From JAURVT01 sp049059935 (GTDB taxonomy: Bacteria; Actinomycetota; Actinomycetes; Propionibacteriales; Nocardioidaceae), in the NCBI RefSeq assembly GCF_049059935.1, contig NZ_JBMGQR010000053.1:1-32275 (forward strand): a DNA stretch of 32,275 bases, given 5' to 3'. Every line of letters begins with the position of its first letter. Position 1 is the first letter of the stretch. The position numbers and the translations under genes are program-made. The notes below the pieces were generated by a model, which did no database searches, was not told the origin of the DNA, and saw only the letters and a list, made by a program, of their open reading frames with translations. Shown in pieces: positions 7,631 through 16,123 of the stretch.

Positions 7631-8850
7631 TGGACCTCGCCACCCGCGCCCACGACCTCGACGCCGCCGACCCCCTGCGCGCGCACCGCGACCTGTTCCT
7701 GCGCGGCGCCGACGACGACGTCGTCGCCTACCTCGACGGCAACTCCCTGGGCCGGCCGCTGAGGGCCAGCGCCGAGCGGATCACCGCGTTCGTCACGGGC
7801 GCGTGGGCCGGACGCCTCATCCGCGGCTGGGACGAGCAGTGGTTCGACCTCCCGCTCACCATCGGCGACCGCCTCGGCGACGTCGTCCTCGGCGCCGCAC
7901 CCGGCCAGGTGACGGTCGGCGACTCCACCACCGTCCTGCTCTACAAGCTGGCCCGCGGCGGGGTGGCGCTGCGTCCGGGTCGCGACGAGGTCGTGCTCGA
8001 CACCGACAACTTCCCCACCGACCGGTACGTGCTCGAGGGCATTGCCGACGAGCTCGGGCTCACGCTGCGGTGGGTCGAGACCGACCCGCGCGACGGCGTC
8101 CGCGCCGACCGGCTGGCACCGATCCTGTCCGAGCGGACGGCGCTCGTGGTGCTCAGCCACGTCGCGTACCGCTCGGGCCACCTCGCCGACGCCGCCACGA
8201 TCACCTCGCTCGTGCACGACGCGGGGGCGCTCGTGCTGTGGGACCTGTCGCACTCGGTGGGCTCGGTGCCGGTCGAGCTCGACGCGTGGGGCGTCGACCT
8301 CGCGGTCGGGTGCACCTACAAGTACCTCAACGGCGGGCCCGGCTCGCCGGCGTTCGCCTACGTGCGCGCCGAGCACCAGGACGGGTTCCGCCAGCCCGTG
8401 CAGGGCTGGATGGGACGCGCGGACGCGTTCGCGATGGGCCCCGGGTACGAGCCGGCCGCAGGCATCCGTCGCGTCATCAGCGGCACCCCGCCCGTGCTCG
8501 GCATGCTCGCGATGCAGGACACGCTCGACCTCCTCGCCGACGTCGGCATCGGCGCCGTCCGCGAGAAGTCGGTGCTGCTGACGACCCTCGCCATCGAGGC
8601 CTCCGACGAGCTGCTCGCTCCCCTGGGCGTCGAGCTCGCCACGCCCCGCGAGGCCTCCGAGCGCGGTGGGCACGTGACGCTCGACCACCCGTCGTTCCGG
8701 GAGGTGACGGCGGCGCTGTGGACGCGTGGCGTCATCCCCGACTTCCGCGCGCCGATGGGTCTGCGCCTCGGCCTCAGCCCGCTGAGCACCGGCTTCGACG
8801 AGCTGCTGACGGGCGTCGAGGCCGTGCGCGCCGAGCTCGCCGGCCGGTGA
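7630..8850 (+). CDS. kynU: Kynureninase
   Basis: This 406-residue PLP-dependent fold-type I enzyme cleaves L-kynurenine to anthranilate and L-alanine. The sequence shows AYLDGNSLGRP (residues 33-43), typical of kynureninases. WDLSHSVG contains the PLP-contacting Asp205, and VGCTYKYLNGGPGSP contains the Schiff-base Lys231. The C-terminal part contains a conserved HVTLDH-type segment and ends in a small domain with MGLRLGLSPL. The gene is coupled to kynA upstream and to the PaaX-family gene downstream (GTGA overlap). With kynA it gives a tryptophan-to-anthranilate route. No NAD-branch gene such as kynurenine 3-monooxygenase is nearby, so degradation through anthranilate or supply of anthranilate are both possible. 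Confidence 0.96.
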   Translation: MDLATRAHDLDAADPLRAHRDLFLRGADDDVVAYLDGNSLGRPLRASAERITAFVTGAWAGRLIRGWDEQWFDLPLTIGDRLGDVVLGAAPGQVTVGDSTTVLLYKLARGGVALRPGRDEVVLDTDNFPTDRYVLEGIADELGLTLRWVETDPRDGVRADRLAPILSERTALVVLSHVAYRSGHLADAATITSLVHDAGALVLWDLSHSVGSVPVELDAWGVDLAVGCTYKYLNGGPGSPAFAYVRAEHQDGFRQPVQGWMGRADAFAMGPGYEPAAGIRRVISGTPPVLGMLAMQDTLDLLADVGIGAVREKSVLLTTLAIEASDELLAPLGVELATPREASERGGHVTLDHPSFREVTAALWTRGVIPDFRAPMGLRLGLSPLSTGFDELLTGVEAVRAELAGR

Positions 8851-9680
8851 GCGACGACCGCGCCGGGCTCGACGACGTCGACTCCCGGCCGGGCAGCGTC
8901 ACGTCGCTGGTGCGCACGGTGCTCGGCACGCACCTGCGCGACCTCGGCGGATGGGTGGCCGTCGCCGACCTGGTGCGGCTGCTCGAGGCGCTCGACGTGC
9001 CGGCCGACAGCACGCGCGTCGCCGTCGGGAGGCTCAAGTCGCGAGGCGTGCTCGCCGCCGAGGCGCGCGACGGCCGGAGCGGCTACGCCCTCACCGGTCA
9101 CACGGCCGCGATGCTCGACCGCGGCGACGCCCGCATCTTCGGGCCGGGCGCGTCCGACGGCGACGGCTGGCTGCTGGTGTCGTTCAGCATCCCCGAGGAG
9201 CGCCGCGGCGACCGTCACCAGCTGCGGCGGCGCCTCGCCTGGGCCGGCTGCGGCACCGTCTCGTCCGGCCTCTGGGTCGCGCCGGCCCACCGCGCCGACG
9301 ACGTCGCCGCCGTGGTCGACGGGCTCGGGCTGCGCGACCACGTCACGACGTTCGCCTGCCAGGAGGTGGACGCGCCCGTCCCGCTGCCCGACGCCGTGCG
9401 CTCCTGGTGGGACCTCGACGCCGTCGCCGACCGTCACCGGGCGTTCCTGGACGAGCACGCCTCGGCGGTCGACCCGGCCGACGGCCGCGACGCCTTCGTC
9501 CACCTGACGCGGCTCGTCGACGCCTGGCGCGCGATCCCCTATGTCGACCCCGGCCTCCAGCCCCGCCTGCTGCCCGGCGACTGGCCCGGCACCCGCAGCG
9601 CCGCCCTCGTCGCCGACGCCCGTGCCCGCCACCTGCCCCCGGCCCGTGCGTGGGTGCGCGACGTCGTCCGTCCCACCTGA
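8847..9680 (+). CDS. PaaX-family transcriptional regulator, likely controls the kynurenine operon
   Basis: The gene encodes 277 residues from a GTG that overlaps the kynU stop (GTGA). It has the PaaX layout. The N-terminal winged helix at about residues 18-85 includes VADLVRLLEALDVPADSTRVAVGRLKSRGVL and SGYALTG. A central ferredoxin-like domain follows (WLLVSFSIPEERRGDRHQLRRRLAWAGCGTVSSGLWVAP). The C-terminal helical domain contains FVHLTRLVDAWRAIPYVDPGL and ends LPPARAWVRDVV. PaaX proteins repress catabolic operons until a CoA-thioester or aromatic intermediate binds; the known E. coli PaaX responds to phenylacetyl-CoA. Translational coupling to kynA-kynU suggests this one senses a kynurenine-pathway metabolite or its CoA derivative, which is inference. 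It is followed by palindrome C. Confidence 0.85.
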   Translation: MSDDRAGLDDVDSRPGSVTSLVRTVLGTHLRDLGGWVAVADLVRLLEALDVPADSTRVAVGRLKSRGVLAAEARDGRSGYALTGHTAAMLDRGDARIFGPGASDGDGWLLVSFSIPEERRGDRHQLRRRLAWAGCGTVSSGLWVAPAHRADDVAAVVDGLGLRDHVTTFACQEVDAPVPLPDAVRSWWDLDAVADRHRAFLDEHASAVDPADGRDAFVHLTRLVDAWRAIPYVDPGLQPRLLPGDWPGTRSAALVADARARHLPPARAWVRDVVRPT

Positions 9681-9684
9681 CCCA

Positions 9685-9770
9685 GGTTTCCCAGGTTCAC
9701 CTGGGAAACCGACGAGACCACGGGAAGTTCCCCGGGGTGCCGTCGGAACACCAGGTGAACCTGGGAAACC
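9685..9770. repeat. Long palindromic element family C
   Basis: Bases 9685-9704 (starting GGTTTCCCAGGTTCACC) and 9751-9770 are perfect 20-bp reverse complements. Pairing continues inward through CCGACG/CGTCGG and CCCG-type blocks, so the whole 86 bp is close to one palindrome. The left arm is itself part of a smaller 12+12 palindrome (GGTTTCCCAGGT/ACCTGGGAAACC). It lies five bases after the PaaX-family stop and could end that transcript, but its size and nested structure exceed a simple terminator. No second copy was found in this window. Confidence 0.8.
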
Positions 9771-9816
9771 GTCGACGGACGAGGCGCGCGGCGGACATCT
9801 CGGGCACGATGTGCGG

Positions 9817-10548
9817 GTGACCTCACGCCTGCGCCTGCCCGTCCCGCTCGCCCTGGTCGTGGTGGTGCTCGCCGCGGTGGCGCTGATCGCCTCGACGGCC
9901 CACGTGCCGGCCGACGCGGCCACCCGGACGATCACCCTCGGCGGCGTCAAGGTGCGGGTCACCGACAAGACCCAGCAGGTCGTCACGATCAACCGCAGCT
10001 CGGGGACGCGCGCCCGCGCCACCTACTGGCGCAAGACCGCCAAGGGCTGGGACGCGCGCCGCACCACCAAGAACGCCCGCATCGGCTCCGGCGGCCTGGT
10101 CGCCGGCCACCAGCGCAAGCAGTGGACGAGCACGACGCCGATCGGCACCTACAAGATGCGCGAGGCCTTCGGCAACAGCGCCGCACCCGCCGGCACCGAC
10201 CTGCCGTTCCACCGGGTCCGCTCGGGCGACTACTGGGTGCAGGACAACGCGTCGCGCTACTACAACCAGCTGCGCAACAAGAGCCAGGGCGGCTTCCGCT
10301 GGAGCCTCCCGTCCAGCAAGCGCAACAGCTCGGAGTACCTGCCGTCCTACGGCACCCAGTACCGCTGGGCCATCGTCATCGACTTCAACCGGCCCGTGGC
10401 CAAGAGGAAGAAGGGCTCGGGCATCTTCCTGCACGTGAACGGCAGGGGCGCGACGGGCGGCTGCGTCTCGGTGCCCAAGGCCTTCATGCGCGACATGATG
10501 GAGCTGCTCGACCCCAAGTACGCGCCCCGCATCGCCATCGGCCGCTGA
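9817..10548 (+). CDS. Secreted L,D-transpeptidase (YkuD-like) family protein
   Basis: This 243-residue exported protein has an N-terminal signal peptide: basic VTSRLRLP, a hydrophobic stretch to about residue 27, and likely cleavage after HVPADAA. The mature part contains the catalytic signature HVNGRGATGGCVSVP near residues 208-222, with His and Cys spaced as in YkuD enzymes (HxN/G...S/T-x-G-C). These cysteine enzymes form 3-3 peptidoglycan crosslinks or attach proteins to the wall, outside the membrane. The segment TPIGTYKMREAFG is the conserved 'TPxGxY' loop of the fold. GTG 9817 gives a clean signal peptide and has CACGAT six bases upstream, a weak leaderless-type -10. It converges on the secretion cluster with an 18-bp gap. 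Confidence 0.85.
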   Translation: MTSRLRLPVPLALVVVVLAAVALIASTAHVPADAATRTITLGGVKVRVTDKTQQVVTINRSSGTRARATYWRKTAKGWDARRTTKNARIGSGGLVAGHQRKQWTSTTPIGTYKMREAFGNSAAPAGTDLPFHRVRSGDYWVQDNASRYYNQLRNKSQGGFRWSLPSSKRNSSEYLPSYGTQYRWAIVIDFNRPVAKRKKGSGIFLHVNGRGATGGCVSVPKAFMRDMMELLDPKYAPRIAIGR

Positions 10549-10566
10549 GCGCCACCGCGGGACGGC

Positions 10567-12012
10567 TCACGCGGACGGGGCGCCGTCGCCGCGCGCGCCG
10601 GCCATGGCGGCGTCGGTGTCGGTGAAGCCCTCCTCGATCCGGGTACGGATGTGCCGGACGAGACGCGCGGGCTCCTTGCCCACCTTGAGCACGTGGACGC
10701 CCGGCTCGACGGCGGGCAGCAGGTCCTCGGTCCACGACGGCAGGCCGAACAGCGAGACCACGGTGCTGGCGTCGTCCGAGCGCGACTGCCGGTAGACGTG
10801 CACCACCTGCGCCTCGCGCACCAGGCTCATCGCGTCGGAGTCCGGCGGCAGGTCGGACACGTGGTGGATGACGGTGACGAACGCCAGTCCGATGCCGCGT
10901 CCGCGCTTGACCAGGGAGCGCAGGATGCCCGCGACGCTCGTCGTGCCCGGGCCCGTCAGGCGGGCGGTGTGGTACCCCTCCTCCAGCACGATGATCCGCT
11001 GGCCTGGACGCGCGGCCCACACCGACGACAGGAACGTGGCCACCAGCGCCATGACGAGCGACAGCGCGGGCGAGTCCTCGTCGAGCTCGGAGGTGTCGAA
11101 GACCAGCAGCGGCGCCGACCAGTCGACCGAGTCGGACGTGTCGGCGTCGATCAGCCCCGACAGGTCGCCGTCGACGAACCGCTCGAGGTCCATCGCGAGC
11201 GCCATGCCCCAGTCGATGACGTCACGCTGGGAGACGACGTCGCGCGCGGCCAGGTGCGCGCGCGGGACGGCGTCGGGCTCGGGGTCGTAGAGGGCGTCGA
11301 CGACGTCGTGGATGGTGGCGTTGCGCCCGGCGGCACCGGCACGCGTCAGCGCGGTGCGGTGGGCCGAGCGCAGCGCGTGGTGCTCGTGCGAGCTCAGCGG
11401 CCCGTGCGCGTACTCCGCGGCCATGAGCAGCAGGCGGTCCTGGCCGATGCGGGCGTCGGTGTCGCCGTCGCGCGACGACGTCGAGATGCGCGGGTCGAGC
11501 AGGTTGATCGCCGAGCCCCTGGTGCGCGAGAACGCGATGGTGGTGCCGTCGCAGACGCGGGCGACGTCGGCGTACTCGCCGCGGCCCTCTTGGTTCTTGC
11601 GGTCGAAGACGGCCACCTGCTTGCCGCACGCCACGGCGCGCGCGACGTAGACGGTCTTGACGAGCGACGACTTCGCCGACCCCACGTCGCCCAGCACCAC
11701 CACGTTGGGCGAGGTGATGCGACGCTGCGCGTACAGCTCGTGCGGCCCGTTGGACACCGCGTTCCCGGTGTCGACGTCGACGCCCGTGATGGGTCCGGCG
11801 AGCGGCGCGTGCGTGGCGACGAGCGCCGGGTTGACGGCCTGCGCCTGCCGCGTCGAGGTGAAGATCGTCTCCTCGGACACCTCGTAGAGCCCGAGCCGGT
11901 CGAGCCACCGGACGCGACGCGACGACCGTCGCCGCGGCTCGGCGGCCGGCACCGGTGGCTCCGCCTGGACGGGCGGCGCCTCGTCCTTGGTGCGTGACCT
12001 GAGCATGCTCAT
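10567..12012 (-). CDS. VirB4-like type IV secretion ATPase (C-terminal ATPase domain type)
   Basis: This is a 481-residue P-loop ATPase. NVVVLGDVGSAKSSLVK (residues 103-119) is a Walker A with Ala in place of the usual Gly before Lys114. RIIVLEEG (339-346) is a Walker B with a Glu-Glu pair. INLLDPR (169-175) and GIGLAFVTVIHHVSDLP (373-389) align in order with motifs of VirB4/TraC/TrbE ATPases. There is no transmembrane segment, so it should sit on the cytoplasmic face and power substrate transfer or pilus assembly. The N-terminal domain normal for VirB4 is absent; the upstream SCO6880-like protein may supply it. ATG 12012 overlaps that gene's stop (ATGA). It is the last gene of the minus-strand cluster. 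Confidence 0.8.
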   Translation of the reverse strand: MSMLRSRTKDEAPPVQAEPPVPAAEPRRRSSRRVRWLDRLGLYEVSEETIFTSTRQAQAVNPALVATHAPLAGPITGVDVDTGNAVSNGPHELYAQRRITSPNVVVLGDVGSAKSSLVKTVYVARAVACGKQVAVFDRKNQEGRGEYADVARVCDGTTIAFSRTRGSAINLLDPRISTSSRDGDTDARIGQDRLLLMAAEYAHGPLSSHEHHALRSAHRTALTRAGAAGRNATIHDVVDALYDPEPDAVPRAHLAARDVVSQRDVIDWGMALAMDLERFVDGDLSGLIDADTSDSVDWSAPLLVFDTSELDEDSPALSLVMALVATFLSSVWAARPGQRIIVLEEGYHTARLTGPGTTSVAGILRSLVKRGRGIGLAFVTVIHHVSDLPPDSDAMSLVREAQVVHVYRQSRSDDASTVVSLFGLPSWTEDLLPAVEPGVHVLKVGKEPARLVRHIRTRIEEGFTDTDAAMAGARGDGAPSA

Positions 12013-13502
12013 GACCGGATCCCCCGGGCCAGCGGTGCGCCCAGCTGGAGGGCCTGGTGGTGGCGGTTCTCGTACCACCGCAGCCGGGTGATGCCGGAGT
12101 CCTCGGCGGCGGCCGACACCGCCGAGCGCGCCACCGTGAGCGCCCCGAGGTCGGGCGCGGAGACGATGATCCGGACGGCCGCGTGGTCGCCGGCCGTGCC
12201 CGCACCGAGCAGGTCGTTCATGATCCGCTGCGCCGCGGTGGCCGACGCCTCGTCCTCGCCGGTCGAGACCGCCTGCTTCTTCTCCCGCGAGCGGATGGCG
12301 GCGGTGTCGAGCGTCAGCCCGATCGTGGCCTTGCCGCGCGCCAGACGCTTGGGCACCAGCCGGTGCTGCGCCTTGACGGTCCGGATGGTCGCGGGGTTCA
12401 CGTCGGTGACGAGGTTCTGCATCCAGCGCATGCCCACGACGTCCATCGGCCAGGAGTCGCGCGGCACCGACGCGACCGCGTGGAACCACGGCCCGTCGGG
12501 CCCGTCGACGCGGACGGCGTCGCGCATCGGGGTGATCGGGAACGCCCAGCCGTCGCGGATGCGCTCGAGCCCGTCGAGGTCGTCGATGCCGAAGCTGGGG
12601 ACGTGGAGGTGGCGCACCATCGCGGCCACCCGACGGGGCCCGAGCACGCCCCGCACGACGTGGCCCGAGCGCTCCAGGCGGTCGACGACCACGCGCAGCG
12701 CGTCCACCGCGGCGACGACGGTGTCCTCGGCGGACGCCACCCGTCCCACCACGCGGGCCTGCACCGCCGCGAGCGGCATGCGCACCGTGGCGAACGTCCG
12801 GTAGGTCTCGGTCTGCGCGGCGCCGTGGGCGGCGAGCTGCTCCATGCTCGCGCGCAGCGCCGGCGGGCAGCCGGGCGTGAGCATCGCGGCCATCTCGCCG
12901 GCGTAGGCACCGGGGTCGGCCGGCACGACGCGCGTCTCGATGTCGATCTGCTCGACGGGCGACTCCGGCGACGCGAGCGTGCCGAGCAGCTGCCCGAACC
13001 GAGATCCCCGCCGGTTGACCTCGCTCACCTCGCGCAGGCCGTCGCCGCCGCCGACGATCTCGAGCACGGCCACCAGGCTCGACTGCGGGCCGAACCGCTG
13101 CGCGCGGTCGCGCTGGTGCACGAGCGCCACGGGCGGCGCGTCGGGGTCGTCGGCGTACGTCAGCTCGCGGAACGCGCCGACGGACGTGGGCAGGTCGCCG
13201 CCGGGCGACCAGACGTCGAGACCGCGGCGGCGGCGCAGCCAGAACCACAGGCCCTCGCCGCGCGTGCGTCCCCACGAGTCGCCGCTGGAGTCCTGGCGAC
13301 GCAGCAGCCACGACAGACCGAGCAGCCCGAGCGCGCCGACCACGAGCACCGCGAACGACTGCGACACGAGCAGCACCACGAGCCACAGCACGCTGGCGCC
13401 CGTCATCACCGCGATCTGGCCGCCCGTGAACGACCCGAAGAGGTTGCGTCGACGGGTCTCGCCGCCGAGCAGGCTGACGGTCGCGCCCTGGCCCGTGCTC
13501 AC
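12009..13502 (-). CDS. SCO6880-like type IV secretion component (PrgI/VirB3-like N-terminus)
   Basis: The gene encodes 497 residues. The N-terminus carries two hydrophobic helices (about 28-48 and 50-68) separated by a short turn, the topology of PrgI/VirB3 proteins that anchor VirB4 to the membrane. The rest (70-497) is soluble, includes WGRTRGEGLWFWLRRRRGLD and several alpha/beta segments, and lacks a P-loop. It fits what I recall as the SCO6880 family, conserved in actinomycetes beside an ATP-binding protein. GTG 13502 overlaps the stop of the TrbL-like gene (GTGA), and its own stop overlaps the ATPase start. I infer that it corresponds to VirB3 plus the VirB4 N-terminal domain; sequence alone does not prove this. 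Confidence 0.7.
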   Translation of the reverse strand: MSTGQGATVSLLGGETRRRNLFGSFTGGQIAVMTGASVLWLVVLLVSQSFAVLVVGALGLLGLSWLLRRQDSSGDSWGRTRGEGLWFWLRRRRGLDVWSPGGDLPTSVGAFRELTYADDPDAPPVALVHQRDRAQRFGPQSSLVAVLEIVGGGDGLREVSEVNRRGSRFGQLLGTLASPESPVEQIDIETRVVPADPGAYAGEMAAMLTPGCPPALRASMEQLAAHGAAQTETYRTFATVRMPLAAVQARVVGRVASAEDTVVAAVDALRVVVDRLERSGHVVRGVLGPRRVAAMVRHLHVPSFGIDDLDGLERIRDGWAFPITPMRDAVRVDGPDGPWFHAVASVPRDSWPMDVVGMRWMQNLVTDVNPATIRTVKAQHRLVPKRLARGKATIGLTLDTAAIRSREKKQAVSTGEDEASATAAQRIMNDLLGAGTAGDHAAVRIIVSAPDLGALTVARSAVSAAAEDSGITRLRWYENRHHQALQLGAPLARGIRS

Positions 13503-14950
13503 CGGTGCCACCACCCGTCGTCGCGCGGCTCGCCGGGCGGGCGGGGCGCGTCGAACGGCTCGGGGTCGAAGGCCTCGTCGGCGTTCTTCTTGCCCAGCTG
13601 CGCGGCGACCTCCTCGTGGGCCTGCGCGGCCTCGACCTCGACGCCCGGGTCGGGCTCGCGCTCGGGACGGTCGGCCGCGGCGGCACGTCGGGGCGGGTCG
13701 GGCCGGTCGACCGTGCGGGTCCGGGTGTCGCCCTGCGACCCCGCGTGCTGCGGGCCGACGGACGCGCGCTCGTGGGCGTGCACCATCGGTGCCTGCGCGG
13801 CGAAGGCCTCCTTGGTGCGGAAGTGGTCGGCCAGCCGCGTGACCGACCGCGCGACGGGGACCTCGCCGCGTCCGCCGCCGGCCATCGCGGGCGCCGGGCC
13901 GGCGTACTGCGGGACGAGCACGCCGAACAGCTGCATCACCAGGATCGGCGCGGCGCACAGGAGCATGGTGCCGATGAGCACGAACAGGGCCGTGCCGAAC
14001 AGGTCGAGCCCGTTCGCGAGGTTCTCGGTGGCCGAGAAGAACGTCCAGTAGACGAAGTTGACCGCGACGGGCGTGAACATGAGCCCGAGCATGAGCCCGG
14101 CGATCCGCGCCAGGGGACGGCGCCACGGCGGGTACACGTGCATGACGACGGCGATGGGCACGACGAGCCCGAGGAGGTTCAGGCCCCAGCTGGCGACGGC
14201 GACCTCGATGAGCAGCGCGACGGAGAACACCAGGATGCCCATCAGCACGAGCAGCGCCAGGATCGCGCCGCCGAAGGAGTCGAACCCGCCACTCACCGCC
14301 GTCATCCTCGACAGGAACTGGGTGGTCGCGTCGCCCGCGCCGTCGCCGGTCTCGTCGGCGAACGACCGAGCGAGCTCGGCGGTGGTGCCCTGGACGAGCG
14401 ACAGCACGATGGGGGCGATGGCGAGGATCACCGGGACGAGCCAGAGCTTGAGGCCCGAGTCGCGCATCAGCTGCGCGGCGGGCACCGACCCGTCCGGACC
14501 ACCCACGCGCGCCACCACGATCACGAGCATGAACGCGAACAGGAGCAGGCTGAGGCCGAACATCACGGCGTACTGGTCGCGCCACCAGCTGCGGTCGAAC
14601 GCCGGGGTGGTGACGCGGTCCTGCCAGGTGGAGACCTTGCCGAGGATCGACACCGCCCCCTCCGCGGACGCCTGCGCCCACGAGTCCACCGCGTTCTCGG
14701 GCGTGAACTCCTTGATCGCGGCCAGCGTCTGCTCGGTCTCGACGCTCGGCGACACGATGCCCTGCGCGCCGTCGTCGACGCTGCCCACCGACGGAGCCGA
14801 CGCGTCGCCCTCGGTGGGCCGCGTGCCCACCGTGCAGGCGGCGGGGTTCGTGGCGCAGACGTCGGGCGCCTCGGCGGCGGCCGGCAGGGCCGGCAGCGCG
14901 AGCCCGGCCGCGACCACCAGCGCCTGCAGCACCAGGAGCAGCCGCCTCAC
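13499..14950 (-). CDS. Polytopic membrane protein, VirB6/TrbL-like conjugation channel component
   Basis: The gene encodes 483 residues. A cleavable signal peptide (VRRLLLVLQALVVAAG...LPAAA, residues 1-26) is followed by an extracellular stretch with two Cys (VCATNPAAC) that may pair. About six membrane helices lie between 127 and 346, including FGLSLLLFAFMLVIVVARVGG, VPVILAIAPIVLSLV and ILALLVLMGILVFSVALLIEV. The C-terminal 130 residues are hydrophilic, rich in Arg, Pro and Glu, and presumably cytoplasmic. An exported N-terminus, a central bundle with a long loop and a charged tail match TrbL/VirB6 proteins, which form the inner-membrane channel. GTG 14950 gives the signal peptide and overlaps the upstream stop. 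The family call rests on topology and neighbours. Confidence 0.7.
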   Translation of the reverse strand: MRRLLLVLQALVVAAGLALPALPAAAEAPDVCATNPAACTVGTRPTEGDASAPSVGSVDDGAQGIVSPSVETEQTLAAIKEFTPENAVDSWAQASAEGAVSILGKVSTWQDRVTTPAFDRSWWRDQYAVMFGLSLLLFAFMLVIVVARVGGPDGSVPAAQLMRDSGLKLWLVPVILAIAPIVLSLVQGTTAELARSFADETGDGAGDATTQFLSRMTAVSGGFDSFGGAILALLVLMGILVFSVALLIEVAVASWGLNLLGLVVPIAVVMHVYPPWRRPLARIAGLMLGLMFTPVAVNFVYWTFFSATENLANGLDLFGTALFVLIGTMLLCAAPILVMQLFGVLVPQYAGPAPAMAGGGRGEVPVARSVTRLADHFRTKEAFAAQAPMVHAHERASVGPQHAGSQGDTRTRTVDRPDPPRRAAAADRPEREPDPGVEVEAAQAHEEVAAQLGKKNADEAFDPEPFDAPRPPGEPRDDGWWHR

Positions 14951-15795
14951 GGCTCCTCCCCCAGGATCTCCGACGGCCAGTCCTGCGACGCACCCTGGAA
15001 CAGCGACCAGCCCTCGCCGAGCAGCGCCGAGCGCTGCGCGAAGGTGGTGTTCGGACGGTTCAGGTCGGCCGGCGCGGGCGCCTTGTCCTGCGGCGGCTGC
15101 GCGCCGGTGGCCAGGCGCCAGTCGCCGTCGGACCACGTCATGGTGGCGGTGGTCTCCTGCCAGACCACGTTGAGCCGCTCGCGGTTCGTGGTGGAGCCGA
15201 TGCCGTAGACGCAGGGGCCCCAGTACGACACGGTCACCGAGGTCGGGGCGCCGTCGGCGGGGACGACGTCGGACGTGCGGTAGGCGCCGAGGTCCGGCGG
15301 GCAGGCCGAGACCACGGCGTCGCCGGCCTGCCCGTCGATCACCCGGCCCTGGTCGTCCAGGCCGAGCAGCGCGCGCTTGTCGGCGGCGATCGTCGAGTAG
15401 TCGGTGGTGGTGCCGGTGAAGTCGCGGACGAACGTCTCGAGCTCGCCGGCGGTCAGGCCGGCCATGCCCGCGGCGAACGTGCCGAGCGAGGCGACGTACG
15501 ACTGGACGGCGCCGTCGACGGTCTGCGGGAACCCGCGCGGCACGCCCGACACCTGACGGGTGGCGCCGTCGAGGTCGGCCGACGCCGTGCCCTGGGCGAG
15601 CGCGCCGGTGGGGACCTCACCGCGGGTGCGCGACAGCTCGTCGGCCGGCTCGTCACCGCCACCACCCCCGGCGGGGACGAACGACCAGACGAGCAGGCCG
15701 ACGACCACCAGGCCCGCCACGACGAGCAGCGCCGAGCGCGCCCCGCCGCCCCGGGTGGGCCGCGAGGTGTCCGGGTCGTCGATGCGGACGCTCAT
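14947..15795 (-). CDS. Single-pass membrane protein, possible VirB8/TcpC-like component
   Basis: The gene encodes 282 residues with a short basic cytoplasmic N-terminus, one helix (about 21-40, ALLVVAGLVVVGLLVWSFVP), a Gly-rich linker and an extracellular domain of about 230 residues. The domain alternates helical segments (GAVQSYVASLGTFAAGM) and strands (SVTVSYWGPCVYGIG, LNVVWQETTATMTWSDGDWRLA). The last block, 'W...TATMTWSDGDWRL', is typical of NTF2-like folds found in VirB8 and TcpC. Two extracellular Cys (SACPPD and GPCVYG) could form a disulfide. Its place in a tight operon with VirB4- and TrbL-like genes supports a structural role in the secretion channel. I do not recognise a named family, so this remains a fold-level inference. 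Confidence 0.6.
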   Translation of the reverse strand: MSVRIDDPDTSRPTRGGGARSALLVVAGLVVVGLLVWSFVPAGGGGGDEPADELSRTRGEVPTGALAQGTASADLDGATRQVSGVPRGFPQTVDGAVQSYVASLGTFAAGMAGLTAGELETFVRDFTGTTTDYSTIAADKRALLGLDDQGRVIDGQAGDAVVSACPPDLGAYRTSDVVPADGAPTSVTVSYWGPCVYGIGSTTNRERLNVVWQETTATMTWSDGDWRLATGAQPPQDKAPAPADLNRPNTTFAQRSALLGEGWSLFQGASQDWPSEILGEEP

Positions 15796-15805
15796 CTGGT
15801 GCGCC

Positions 15806-16123
15806 TCACGCTCCGACGAGCACGCCGAAGATCACCGGCACCGCGGCGAGGAGCACCGCGGCGGCGGCGTTGCGCAGCAGCTGGTTGCGGGCGTCGTCGA
15901 GGTCGTCGCCGTACCCGCCCTTGCGGCTGGTGGCGACGCGCGCGATCGCGAGGAGCAGGCAGAACGCGACGTAGACGAACGCCGCCGCCCACACGATCGC
16001 CAGGAAGGTGCCGATGCGCGAGGTGAACAGTCCCTCGAACGGCCCGAAGTCCGGGCTGATCCCGTCGAACGGGTTGAAGCCGGTGCCGCCGTCCTCGGAC
16101 GCGCGGACGAGGGCCTGCAGCAT
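15806..16123 (-). CDS. Small two-helix membrane protein of the secretion cluster
   Basis: The gene encodes 105 residues. A soluble N-terminus with GGTGFNPFDGISPDFGPFEGLFTS is followed by two helices, about 47-69 (IGTFLAIVWAAAFVYVAFCLLLAIA) and 87-105 (AAAAVLLAAVPVIFGVLVGA). They are separated by a charged loop, SRKGGYGDDLDDARNQLL. Small proteins with two helices beside TrbL and VirB4 genes are often VirB2/TrbC-like pilins or channel subunits, so this is a candidate. There is no signal peptide, unlike classical VirB2. ATG 16123 shares one base with the stop of the MinD-like gene (TGATG), and ten bases separate its stop from the next gene. Confidence 0.65.
   Translation of the reverse strand: MLQALVRASEDGGTGFNPFDGISPDFGPFEGLFTSRIGTFLAIVWAAAFVYVAFCLLLAIARVATSRKGGYGDDLDDARNQLLRNAAAAVLLAAVPVIFGVLVGA

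Noticed and set aside
12057..15208. Plus-strand open frames opposite the secretion cluster
   Set aside because: They have no recognisable motifs. The minus strand carries coupled genes with clear ATPase motifs and membrane helices.
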